Assembly (NCBI GenBank): GCA_963825335.1
Contig: CAWGSP010000001.1
Span: forward strand, 2,170,001 to 2,234,000
DNA length: 64,000 nucleotides
DNA from: Methanobacterium_B sp963825335
Lineage (GTDB): Archaea > Methanobacteriota > Methanobacteria > Methanobacteriales > Methanobacteriaceae
Reading direction: 5' to 3'
Of the stretch, positions 56,267 to 64,000 are shown piece after piece. Each line of letters begins with the position of its first letter. Within the stretch, counting starts at the first letter, position 1. A program made the position numbers and the translations under genes. Under the pieces are notes generated by a model, which saw only the letters and a list, made by a program, of their open reading frames with translations, ran no database searches and was not told where the DNA came from.

Positions 56267-56310
56267 CCTCCGTGTTCTAAAATCCCAATTTGTATTAATT
56301 AGGGGATTTT
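56267..56310 (-). promoter_or_regulatory. leader hairpin and SD before the ATT-start PMBR-transglutaminase gene
   Basis: On the minus strand AAAATCCC (56310-56303) and GGGATTTT (56286-56279) form a perfect 8-bp stem. TTAGAACAC (56280-56272) and GGAGG (56271-56267) follow directly. The stem ends eight bases before the SD, so it could affect ribosome access. The TTAGAACAC string is also in the leader of the 60875 gene. Confidence 0.45.
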
Positions 56311-56929
56311 TGAACCTCAACCTTAAATTACTCATATCACTTATAAACATTGTGGTTTAAATTCCGAAAAAACACGCCATAAGCGTCCTATTTTTATTTT
56401 AAAGCCACATAAAATAGTATTAAATTGCTGTATTCCAGATATGTCGTATACGCTTCTAATTTTCTGAAATTAAACCAATACAATGGTTATTTCAAAAAAT
56501 AGATATCATTCAATCGTGTCAGCACATCCTTATCATCATCAGAATTAGCTGGGGATAGAATAAAATTATTAAATTAAAAAAAATATCTTTATAACTCTTT
56601 AATTAACTATTAAATCCATATACATCGGTTTAATCATTATAATATAATGATATAGAGATTTTCGACCTTATCTTGGTTAAAGTGAATAAGATGTTATTAA
56701 TCTCTAATTTGATAAAATAAATGTTAGTAACTGCCATATACCAAAAATTGATATTTTAATCGTGAATAACTATCATAAACTCTGTATTATTTTGGAAGTA
56801 TTTGGATGTTACAGCATGGATTAAGATGAAATAAAAAGTTAACTATATATGTGACAAAATACAAGATTAATGTACCATAAGTTAACAGAATTAATCGAAA
56901 ATAAAAAAAATTATTCGGTGTTTTATCAC

Positions 56930-57000
56930 TATCATGTCTGTCAACCGCCTCCAACAACAGACTTACATGATATTTCCTGGACTCAATAGGTTCAGGAAAT
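56930..57000 (+). ncRNA. candidate structured RNA or element: two abutting hairpins
   Basis: Hairpin A pairs TATCATGT (56930-56937) with ACATGATA (56965-56972) and inside it CTGT with ACAG. Its loop contains CCGCCTCC. Hairpin B pairs ATTTCCTGGACT (56972-56983) with GGTTCAGGAAAT (56989-57000) in a 12-bp stem with two G-T pairs and a 5-base loop. Two such stems end to end are unusual in this AT-rich 1.4-kb gap. Strand and function are unknown; it could be a small RNA, a terminator or a mobile-element remnant. Confidence 0.35.
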
Positions 57001-57169
57001 TATTCTTCTTATTTTAACTCATTCTTCTATTATTTTAAGTTATGATACAAAACTGATTTTGTAATGGGCATTTTCACGACTCAAAACAGTTGATATATGA
57101 TAATTTAATTGATAATTTATAATAATATCTAAATTACATTCTTTCATGTTCGACGTAATTCTTGTGATA

Positions 57170-57310
57170 AAATGTTTTTTGATATAATAATTTTTTTGTG
57201 AAAAATCTCCTTTTTTTGGAGATAAATCTTCATTTTTTTTATATTATTTCTTTTGTGAAAAATCTTCTTTTTTTGGGGATAAATCTTCTTTTTTTGTGAA
57301 AAATTTAAAT
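57170..57310 (+). repeat. imperfect T-rich tandem repeat
   Basis: Variants of TTTTTTTGTGAAAAATCTTC and GGGGATAAATCTTC recur about three times. One unit holds ATCTCC and GGAGAT around seven T residues, a perfect small hairpin. A minus-strand frame across it (57144-57380) gives only Lys/Ile low-complexity sequence and is not called. Confidence 0.6.
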
Positions 57311-57707
57311 CCAGATAAAAATTAGTGAGATTATCTTTATGATGATCTAAATGCTCAAAAGTGTGATAATTAGCAATCATAATGATATCAAATGTTATTT
57401 TAATGACATTTCAATTCTCACCTAATTAAACTTTAAATAGCAATATATTGCACAGAACTGCAGGAATATTTAGGATAACATTTTTGAACGGATTTAGCAT
57501 AAAATATAAATATCTGTGAAATCAATAGCAACTAGAATTATTATAATACCTAATTGGAATTTATAATAATTTTGGAGTGAATTTAATTTAATTATAAGAG
57601 GTATGATATTATGAAATTATTTTCCTCAGAACGTGGCTTCAATCATAATCTTGCAATGCAGTTATGATTTTATACGTAGATCTAAGCTAAAATGAGGATG
57701 TGATTAT

Positions 57708-58190
57708 ATTAAGGGATATAAATTATTTACGGTATTTATGTTTGGTTTAATTTTAGCCGTACCAGTTTCAAGTGCGGCACATGTGTCAAATTCATCAAGT
57801 GCAATTAATGTGAAGATAACACCTACAACTGTGACTGCAACAGGATATAACAGTGCCAGTGGAGGTTATTTCTGGTCAACAGGAACATTCGAAAATTATG
57901 ATCCATTTTCTCACCAATGGGGTGTATTAGAATGGAATCCTAAGGGTACACCCGAAGGCGAATGGACTTCAAAGGTATCAGATGCTGATTTCAGTATAGA
58001 TGGTCAATGTAAAAGCGGACACTCACATGTCTATTTAGTGCCAGTAAAAACGGTTTCGAGTCCAGTTTCGAGTCCAGTTTCGCATACTCCAACTACTAAA
58101 ACAAGTATGATTTCAAGCACACAAGACAATTTGTTTAAAGGACTTATTTTTAATTCGATGAGTGTATTATTGATCTTTATTGGTTACTAA
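57708..58190 (+). CDS. small secreted protein with C-terminal membrane helix, unknown
   Basis: The mature part is beta-rich with many aromatic residues (GGYFWSTGTFENYDPFSHQW, then GVLEWNPKGTPEGEWTSK) and one cysteine. A Ser/Pro/Thr stalk with an SSPV repeat and a terminal hydrophobic segment (GLIFNSMSVLLIFIGY) follow, suggesting display at the surface by a C-terminal anchor. The ATG at 57738 has no SD and gives a signal peptide without positive charge. ATT at 57708, three bases after GTGAT, adds KGYKLFTVF and is taken as the start (160 aa). An 18-codon frame with its own SD (57611-57667) lies just upstream and might be a leader peptide. I do not recognise the family. Confidence 0.6.
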   Translation: MKGYKLFTVFMFGLILAVPVSSAAHVSNSSSAINVKITPTTVTATGYNSASGGYFWSTGTFENYDPFSHQWGVLEWNPKGTPEGEWTSKVSDADFSIDGQCKSGHSHVYLVPVKTVSSPVSSPVSHTPTTKTSMISSTQDNLFKGLIFNSMSVLLIFIGY

Positions 58191-58789
58191 AGAGAAAATA
58201 AAACCTCATATTTTTTAAAACATAATAAGTCCCAAAATAATACATTTTTTTTTGTTTAACCAAAATATAAAAAATTTACATTAAATTTTTAATTTCACTA
58301 TTTAAATTTTCTTCTAGGATAAAATGAAAATTTTAGGCACATTTAATTGTATTTAGAACATATGATTTCCATATAAATATTCAAATAAACGCTGGTTTTC
58401 CATAGGTATAGGATTGTTTATTTAGACAGTCATATATTTTTCTTTCAATTCTTACAGTTTTATCACAGTTATCTGTTTGTATCACGTGGTGCTTTTCCGA
58501 TAATTCATAGTAAATTCCTTGCTTATGATATTTGGGTCTCGAACATGTAATAAAAATCGTAATGGTTCGATACCATTAAATGCTACTATTAAAAAGAATA
58601 AGGGCTCATTTTCACGTCTTAACGATTATAGCCTAAACTTTTTGTTTAAAGTTTAATGCCCTATTTAATCTTTGAATCATGAGAATATTCACGGGGAAAT
58701 ATTGAGTTTTCATCATGTTCTTAATTTACAGTTAAATTGAAATAAAATAATTTGATTTATTGTATAACAGTAAAATATATTGTTCGCAA
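58191..58789 (+). other. intergenic region with one hairpin
   Basis: A perfect hairpin TAAACTTT-TTGTTT-AAAGTTTA lies at 58634-58655. At 58561-58577 AATGG-TTCGATA-CCATT looks like a tRNA T-arm, but no matching acceptor stem exists. No protein-like frame was found. The downstream genes on both sides end toward this gap, so the hairpin may be a terminator. Confidence 0.4.
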
Positions 58790-59449
58790 TCAGGTGTTGT
58801 TCCAGAGCTCTTCTGCTTCAGCTTTATTTTCCGCATCATGTTTTTGTTTTTCAATATCATTAAATTCATTGTACAACATTGATAAATCGTTATCCATCTC
58901 CAAATAATTTTTCAAAGATGTTTTCATCTCAGAACTACAATCGATACTTCCATAATAGGTGAATTTGCCATCAGCAGACTTTTCCCAGTCATACTCTTCT
59001 TCCTTTTCAATATAATTATATTTCAATAATAAATCACCCATTAATCCCAATATTTTCCTTAAAGATTTAATAATTCTCATGTTAGCATCAAAATTTTTAT
59101 AATCAGATGAGAATAGTTCGTATGTTTCACATTCTTTTTTTATATTATCTACGGGGCAATTGTAGATCCAGAATTTAGTAGCTATATTTTTTTCAACTAG
59201 TTCCGGGATCCTTTTCTCGAGTTCTTCACATTCTTTCCTTAATTCTTGCAATGATCCCTTTTTATGATGATTCTTTGTAATTTCAGGGTTCAGTACAACA
59301 TACTTTTTCATTGTATCCTTGAAAAACTCACCAATAAATTTTTCAGTCTCGTTTAAGAAGGTTTCTAAAACAGGTGTCATCTTTTCACGTGTTTTATTAA
59401 TTTTAACCGTTAGATCTTCAATTTTTTTATCATATTGAGAAGTATCCAT
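58790..59449 (-). CDS. uncharacterised coiled-coil-rich cytoplasmic protein
   Basis: The 219-residue protein is highly charged and mostly helical. A first coiled coil (YDKKIEDLTVKINKTREK), a second (LQELRKECEELEKRIPELVE), a middle part with WIYNCPVDNIKKECETYELF, and a terminal helix (DIEKQKHDAENKAEAEELWN). There is no signal peptide or membrane span. GGAGGG lies about 8 bases before the ATG. I do not recognise a family. It stands alone among envelope genes, and its role is not inferable. Confidence 0.65.
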   Translation of the reverse strand: MDTSQYDKKIEDLTVKINKTREKMTPVLETFLNETEKFIGEFFKDTMKKYVVLNPEITKNHHKKGSLQELRKECEELEKRIPELVEKNIATKFWIYNCPVDNIKKECETYELFSSDYKNFDANMRIIKSLRKILGLMGDLLLKYNYIEKEEEYDWEKSADGKFTYYGSIDCSSEMKTSLKNYLEMDNDLSMLYNEFNDIEKQKHDAENKAEAEELWNNT

Positions 59450-59644
59450 CTATCAGCCCTCCAATTAAATTCTAATCGACCACGATCTTAGATTATCGTA
59501 ACAAAATTTCTAGAATAGAGAACCTTTTTTTTGGCCATTACATTTAAATTATTTAATTTATTGATTAATCATGTAAATTATCAAACCCTAAATCATGAAT
59601 CAGTTTATACCGAGATATGATGTTAATAATATATTTGGCTTTAT

Positions 59645-59797
59645 TTAGCCAGAAAAGGTGTTCATTGGAATCAACATCATATTCATCATGTGTTGGTCTG
59701 AATTGGTACTTGGTACACCATATACATCTATGACAACATCCATGTCACTTTTTGATAGTGCCATCACATTTTTTATGACTTTTTTAAATTCAACCAT
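59645..59797 (-). CDS. small protein, 50 aa
   Basis: A near-consensus SD, GGGTGAT, lies three bases before the ATG. The product reads VEFKKVIKNVMALSKSDMDV, then VIDVYGVPSTNSDQHM and a Met-rich end. The strong SD and the coherent helix-strand pattern argue for a real gene, though the Met-rich end may mark a truncated relative of a longer protein. It stands alone between the coiled-coil protein and the Ig-like secreted protein. Confidence 0.5.
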   Translation of the reverse strand: MVEFKKVIKNVMALSKSDMDVVIDVYGVPSTNSDQHMMNMMLIPMNTFSG

Positions 59798-60191
59798 GTG
59801 ATCACCCTTCTATTCATAGTTATAATATGAACTCCACATCTTATTAATTTTTAGAAATAAATAAAAAGTTGTTCTATGAAGAGTTTTGTTTAAATGATTT
59901 TAATTAATCTGATTGGATCTAACTGAAAATGATTAACTAGGTTTAAATTAAAGACGTGGAAAAAATTTTTCTATTGAATAAAAAAAGGTTTAATTTAGTA
60001 ATATTAGATTTATCTTTCTTATGACAAATGTTATATCATAATTTAAAAGTTAGTCACTTGTCCAAATAATAGTTTTTTTATATCGTATTCGAACACTATC
60101 TGATACCCACGGATCAATTTAAAAGAGGTGATTTAAGAAGATTTAGGAACTTATTTTACAAAATTGGTGAATAAAAAATAGGGAAATGTAT
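59798..60191 (+). other. intergenic, nothing recognised
   Basis: AT-rich gap of about 390 bases. The left end is the promoter side of the 50-aa gene and the right end is the terminator side of the 60192-60875 gene. No frames or repeats of note. Confidence 0.4.
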
Positions 60192-60875
60192 TTATGGAGC
60201 TCCTCCAGCTCCTCCTAAATTTTTCCCTGTGTGTGCATCGATATCTATTTCGCCTACATTTATTTTGTTCATGACTACTGGAACGATATATAATAATCTA
60301 CCGTTTTGATCAACTAATTTTGGTGTGCCTGCTTTTGCACTGATTACCAATATGTAAGCTGATGCTATCTTCTGAGCTTCTGCTGATGATATTGTTGTTT
60401 GAACAGTATTAGTTGATGTTGTGAATGTTGTAGTTGTTAAAACGATGGGTTTTCCTGCTAGGTCAGTTATGCTGCCGCTGTGTAAGATCAAAACATATTT
60501 TGTACCCTTTGTGAGGAGATTATCAGGTTTAATGGTGAGTTCTCTGCCGCTGATTGTGGTAGTAATAGGCACTGATTGTCCTTTACTCGTTTTAAGTTGG
60601 ATATATTTTGTACCAAATTTAACAGCTTGAGCAAAGCTTATTTTAATCACTACATTTTGGGGAACATTCAAAACATTGGAGGCTGGTGATATACCGGAGA
60701 TTGTTGGACCGGTATTAGTAGATGGGTTATTTGTGATGTATGTTGATGGACTAACCGCAGATACAGCACATGAAATCATGGATAACCCCAAGAAAATAAG
60801 CCCAAAGAATATTATAGTTTTGTAAAATTTTATATATCTGCGATGAATATTTGTAGATTTTAGTTGGTCTATAAT
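60192..60875 (-). CDS. secreted Ig-like (Big_5) protein with PepSY-like C-terminal module
   Basis: After the signal peptide comes an Ig-like domain of the SbsA/Big_5 type (ISGISPASNVLNVPQNVVIK, then SGSITDLAGKPIVLTTTTF), and then the module shared with 54680-55084 (ISSAEAQKIASAYILVISAK, ending DAHTGKNLGGAGGAP). TTG at 60791 has no SD and starts in the middle of a hydrophobic run. ATT at 60875 lies 7 bases after GGAGG and adds 28 residues (IDQLKSTNIHRRYIKFYKTI) that supply a basic n-region, giving 227 residues. The protein is probably wall-associated. Nothing is nearby in operon. Confidence 0.7.
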   Translation of the reverse strand: MIDQLKSTNIHRRYIKFYKTIIFFGLIFLGLSMISCAVSAVSPSTYITNNPSTNTGPTISGISPASNVLNVPQNVVIKISFAQAVKFGTKYIQLKTSKGQSVPITTTISGRELTIKPDNLLTKGTKYVLILHSGSITDLAGKPIVLTTTTFTTSTNTVQTTISSAEAQKIASAYILVISAKAGTPKLVDQNGRLLYIVPVVMNKINVGEIDIDAHTGKNLGGAGGAP

Positions 60876-60882
60876 TTTGATC

Positions 60883-60926
60883 CCTCCATTAAATTCAATT
60901 TGTTATGTGTGTTCTAATCTTGAATT
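60883..60926 (-). promoter_or_regulatory. leader of the ATT-start Ig-like gene: stem, TTAGAACAC and GGAGG
   Basis: On the minus strand AATTCAA (60926-60920) pairs with TTGAATT (60898-60892). TTAGAACAC (60917-60909) lies in the loop, and GGAGG (60887-60883) follows. The arrangement parallels the leader at 56267-56310. Exact fold unverified. Confidence 0.35.
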
Positions 60927-62156
60927 AGTATCTATAATCATAAACTTTTTAATATAATATTTATCTCTAAATTCCTCCTTTAAGTTATTTTAGACCTTAA
61001 AATTTGTTGTAACTAGTTATTTTCATATATTTTTCAATTTAATCATTTGTCTCATTTTTTTTGTAATTATTATTACAAAATATGTTATAATATAATAATT
61101 AATGAACAATTTTCATTTTGAATTGCTTACTTAATTATTGCCGTGTTTCAATAAATAGTTATGCTTCCTTTTGTAATGTTATTCAGCTTATAACAACTTA
61201 AACTGATGATAATATGTATTAATAAGTATTAATTTAGTTAATTGTCAGAATAATCTAAAAGAATAATTCACGTATAAAATCTTTGGATAATGCTATCAAC
61301 CAATAAATTTGATATTATTTGGTAATTGGAATCAGTAATTCTTATCATTCTATAAATGGATCAGATTAACTTGCATAATTGAAAAATTTAGATGTTTTAG
61401 ATATCAATTAAATTATTTTAATTTTAACACTCTTTTTATCTTCTCAATTCAATTATCCATAACTACAGAGTGATGACCCCAGTGCAAAGGGTCTGAGACT
61501 ATCAAATGAAGGTAATGTTCTTAGACCCACAAAACTGACACTATAAACCAGATAATGCTTTAGCACCAAATAACTATTACACAGTTCAGAAATTAAGAAG
61601 CTAATAACAATGCGAGTAACATTTGTCAGATATTTAGTGTGATAATGGATATTTTGTGAGTTTTAGAGTTGATGGTGAATCGTTTCAAACAATTCTTTTC
61701 TCCTCTTTTTTTATTATAAGGGGCTTTGTATTCTTAACATCTTTTTAATCCGTTGTCAATCAGTTATAATTTGTTTTTAACAATCCAGATTCATTATCTT
61801 TTTTTTATTATCAACTAATTTTTTTTATTCAACATGCATCAATTTAAAATGAACCCAATATTGAATTTCTGTTACTGACTTGGAATTACTAATCAATTGG
61901 ATACCACTAAAAATAATAAAATATTTTATTAGTAATGTGTTACAATATATACTGTATTAAGTTACATTTAGGTGCATTAAGATCATAAGAGTCGTATCTT
62001 CATCCCATAAATAAAAAATTATTAGATATTGGATTAGAAGTTCAAATTAGACAACTTAAGTGTTGATTGTGTTTATTACCCTAAATAAATCTTAAAAACA
62101 TTTAAATAAGTTAATGATGGTTTTATATATTTTATAACAATTTGTATGGTTATAAT
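60927..62156 (+). other. 1.2-kb gap with a remnant and a promoter
   Basis: Apart from the remnant at 61466-61604 this is AT-rich DNA without protein-like frames. At the right end a TTTTATATATTTTAT box (about 62110-62124) lies 30-40 bases before the next gene's start region. Confidence 0.4.
61466..61604 (+). pseudogene. remnant of an Ig-like surface-protein domain
   Basis: One frame reads SDDPSAKGLRLSNEGNVLRP and continues TKLTL before a stop. The next frame reads HYKPDNALAPNNYYTVQKLR and stops at 61604. The L-A-P-N-x-Y-Y-T-V pattern is the last strand of Big_5-type Ig domains, the same type as in the 60192-60875 protein. The segment is the GC-richest part of the gap. It is a broken 3' end without a start. 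Confidence 0.4.
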
Positions 62157-62882
62157 ATGAAAAAAATGTTAATTATTGCAATAATACTAGGCATTATAGT
62201 TATTATGATGCTATATTCCTATATTACAGTATCTAATGGACCTATAAATCCACTGGGAAGACTTTCTTTCGTAAAAATTGATAATCCAGATATGTATCCG
62301 GGGTTACCACACTCTGAATTATTAGCAGAAGATGCATCAGAGAGAGGATCAGCTTGTGCTTTAATTGTTCATTTTAGTGATAGTTCCAACTATCATAGTT
62401 ATGCACAGTCGGTCAATAATTCGAGCAATGATAGAAACAGTGTGTATATCATTGAAGTGTCTTATATAGACACCCAAGCCAATAATTCAGAAAATACTAG
62501 TAAATTAAACCTGTTTGACTCGTTTAAAATGGATTTATTTGGTATTTCAGATGGTAGGTATAAATATTTCTCTGATGGAATAGTTTACAACAGTTATGAT
62601 GAGTTAATGAACCATGTGAACACAGTAGCAAAGTCACACGGTCAAAATGGCCCCATACCAATGGTATGGTACGGTGGTGTGAGCAATGATAATCCTATTA
62701 TCGACCAGGGATCGGGTTTCCCATTATATTTTCAAATATTAACCAGAACCTATGGAGTGATCCCTGCATATTTTTATACGATTAAAGGATTAATTTTCCC
62801 ATATATCGACAGTCCCTATCGGAATTATGAGTTATTTAACACGTTAAAACTACAAAAATCATACGATACAAACGAATTCTAG
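62157..62882 (+). CDS. membrane-anchored extracytoplasmic protein, unknown
   Basis: An N-terminal helix (KKMLIIAIILGIIVIMMLYS) anchors about 210 extracytoplasmic residues. The domain mixes helices and strands (MYPGLPHSELLAEDASERGS, PIPMVWYGGVSNDNPIIDQG) and has one cysteine and several N-glycosylation sequons. I do not recognise the family. Starts at 62142 or 62157 are possible. With a TATA-like box 30-40 bases upstream and no SD, the transcript is probably leaderless. A membrane-anchored protease gene follows on the same strand. Confidence 0.6.
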   Translation: MKKMLIIAIILGIIVIMMLYSYITVSNGPINPLGRLSFVKIDNPDMYPGLPHSELLAEDASERGSACALIVHFSDSSNYHSYAQSVNNSSNDRNSVYIIEVSYIDTQANNSENTSKLNLFDSFKMDLFGISDGRYKYFSDGIVYNSYDELMNHVNTVAKSHGQNGPIPMVWYGGVSNDNPIIDQGSGFPLYFQILTRTYGVIPAYFYTIKGLIFPYIDSPYRNYELFNTLKLQKSYDTNEF

Positions 62883-63036
62883 AATTGTAATAAACATTAA
62901 CTTCAGATATTCTACATATAACACAAATAAAACGGAAATTAGGAATCTAAATTGCATTAAAACAAACTTCCAGTCGAGTTAGATCGAAATTATGTAACAA
63001 GATTTTGATAACATGGACAAATTCTAAACTGATAAA

Positions 63037-64000
63037 ATGACGATCAAAAACGTATTGACTTACATTATTTTATTAATAATATTTGTGTCTGGAGTTTACG
63101 TTGTCAGTAATTTGATTACAAATTATTTATCTCTAGAATCAGCTGATCCTACAGTTTATATAGAAAATGGAGTTTCTGGTACAGTAAACATTACCGATCC
63201 TTATCTAAAAAAAACAGAATCAATTAACATCAATTATTATTCACTTGATTCTGGTTCAGGAGCAATTGTATCCAAGAATGGGTATATTATAACGGCATTT
63301 CATGTCGTTGGTGATCCTCAAGCAGTGAACAACAATAATACACTCATAAAAATGGATGCTGGTAATATAGATCCATATCTAGAGCAAGCTGCAGTTTCAG
63401 AATATTTATCCGACTACAACCCTAATTTAGGTAGCGAATTAGTTAATAATGGAACCGTTATAAATCTAAGCAATTTAAATGGTAACGTAAATTTATTTAC
63501 CCAACAGTTGGTTCAGAAAAATTTAATCCACGTAACATCAGATGAACAAGAGATCAAAGTATATATTAGAACCCCAGAACGAATAGCTTCTCAGAACGCT
63601 CAGTTAATAGATGTTGGAAACTCTGCGAGTGATGAGGATATTGCCCTTCTAAAAATTAACACTTCTGATGATCTACCGGCACTAAACATCAGTTCACAAT
63701 CACCAACAACCGGTGAATATATTCGTATATTCGGATTTCCGGATAACAGTATACTAACCCAATCAGAAAACCCATCTATTTCGAAAGGAACCTTGACAGG
63801 TGCTGTACCCAATCAATTTGGGACCATCTATTACCAGACAACAGCAATCGCAGCCCCAGGAGATAGTGGAGGTCCTGTGTTAAATTCTAAAAATTCGGTG
63901 ATAGGAATCACAATATTCAAATCAGAATTAATATCACCAATTACACAACAAGTAGAATCACAATTCACATTATTCTTGTCATCCAATTATATTATCCAGA
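63037..64000 (+). CDS. membrane-anchored trypsin-like serine protease, 5' part (cut by window end)
   Basis: The frame starts at ATG 63037 and is still open at the window edge (321 codons). An N-terminal helix (VLTYIILLIIFVSGVYVVSN) anchors it. The protease domain shows the catalytic triad of HtrA-like/trypsin-2 proteins: His in IITAFHVVGDP (about residue 89), Asp in SDEDIALLKIN (about 202) and Ser in APGDSGGPVLNSKN (about 275). An insertion of about 90 residues lies between His and Asp. It acts outside the membrane. Whether a PDZ domain follows cannot be seen. It may be co-expressed with the membrane protein at 62157, 154 bases upstream. Confidence 0.88.
   Translation, partial: MTIKNVLTYIILLIIFVSGVYVVSNLITNYLSLESADPTVYIENGVSGTVNITDPYLKKTESININYYSLDSGSGAIVSKNGYIITAFHVVGDPQAVNNNNTLIKMDAGNIDPYLEQAAVSEYLSDYNPNLGSELVNNGTVINLSNLNGNVNLFTQQLVQKNLIHVTSDEQEIKVYIRTPERIASQNAQLIDVGNSASDEDIALLKINTSDDLPALNISSQSPTTGEYIRIFGFPDNSILTQSENPSISKGTLTGAVPNQFGTIYYQTTAIAAPGDSGGPVLNSKNSVIGITIFKSELISPITQQVESQFTLFLSSNYIIQ

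Noticed and set aside
57170..57310. possible CRISPR array
   Set aside because: Repeats are T-rich, of uneven length, only about three, and have no unique spacers; no cas genes are nearby.
57144..57380. 78-codon minus-strand frame
   Set aside because: It is a translation of the T-rich tandem repeat, with Lys/Ile low-complexity and no SD.
58561..58577. tRNA T-arm-like AATGG-TTCGATA-CCATT
   Set aside because: No acceptor, D or anticodon arms can be built around it, and the flanks are AT-rich.
61470..61538. C/D-box small RNA candidate (GTGATGA, two CTGA boxes)
   Set aside because: The internal C' box is poor, guide lengths are wrong, and the same bases read as protein remnants of an Ig-like domain.

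Overview
The window reads as a chromosomal segment of an AT-rich methanogenic archaeon of the order Methanobacteriales, close to Methanobacterium. The evidence is an archaeal histone, MfnB of methanofuran synthesis, the UbiX-CbiT pair, archaeosine tRNA-guanine transglycosylase next to archaeal NAC, the archaeal secF-secD order, and secreted proteins carrying pseudomurein-binding repeats. Start sites follow one rule. The Shine-Dalgarno (SD) stretch GGAGGTGAT, or part of it, lies 3-4 bases before the start, and TTG is used several times (5468, 13366, 31315, 34453, probably 54002).

Layout. 1-1230: end of an unknown gene, then ubiX and cbiT. 1231-2224: a decayed stretch. 2225-5468: two convergent MFS exporters. 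5.6-9.4 kb: universal stress protein, several small proteins, gene remnants and a histone. 9.5-13.4 kb, all on the minus strand: a thymidylate-synthase-like protein without the catalytic cysteine, mobA, guaB and mfnB. 13.6-16.9 kb: an unknown membrane protein and an M48 protease. 17.0-19.1 kb: a small membrane protein and a LutA/LutB-like iron-sulfur pair. 19.4-28.7 kb: a surface-glycan or lipid-glycan cluster with five glycosyltransferases, a flippase, DUF2304 and a B12-type radical SAM protein. 28.9-31.0 kb: iron-sulfur flavoprotein and an MnmC-like methyltransferase. 31.3-36.7 kb: a very tight operon of tgtA, NAC, a calcineurin-type phosphoesterase, a Zc3h12a/PIN-like RNase and a membrane-anchored palm-domain (GGDD) protein. 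37.4-45.2 kb: argJ, argB and argC with a SpoIIM-like membrane protein, a DUF5518-like protein and a MacB-type ABC exporter between them. 45.4-48.1 kb: flavodoxin, secF and secD. 48.6-53.7 kb: two tandem TetR paralogs and a seven-PAS histidine kinase. 54-64 kb: an accessory envelope region with a PMBR-transglutaminase (putative pseudomurein endoisopeptidase), two proteins sharing a C-terminal module that ends in GGAGGAP, small secreted or membrane proteins, remnants, and the start of a trypsin-like protease cut by the window edge.

The most striking signal is in 55-61 kb. Three secreted-protein genes (starts at 56259, 57708 and 60875) have no ATG, GTG or TTG where the SD register puts the start. 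In each, an ATT codon sits at exactly that place and opens an in-frame extension. In all three the extension supplies the basic n-region of a signal peptide that the conventional start lacks. Two of the three also have a leader hairpin and a shared TTAGAACAC element. This suggests AUU-initiated, translationally restrained envelope proteins. Other leads are the RNA/nucleotide-linked operon at 31.3-36.7 kb, the cysteine-less thymidylate synthase homolog, two abutting hairpins at 56930-57000, and several small genes (39-52 codons) that length cut-offs would miss.
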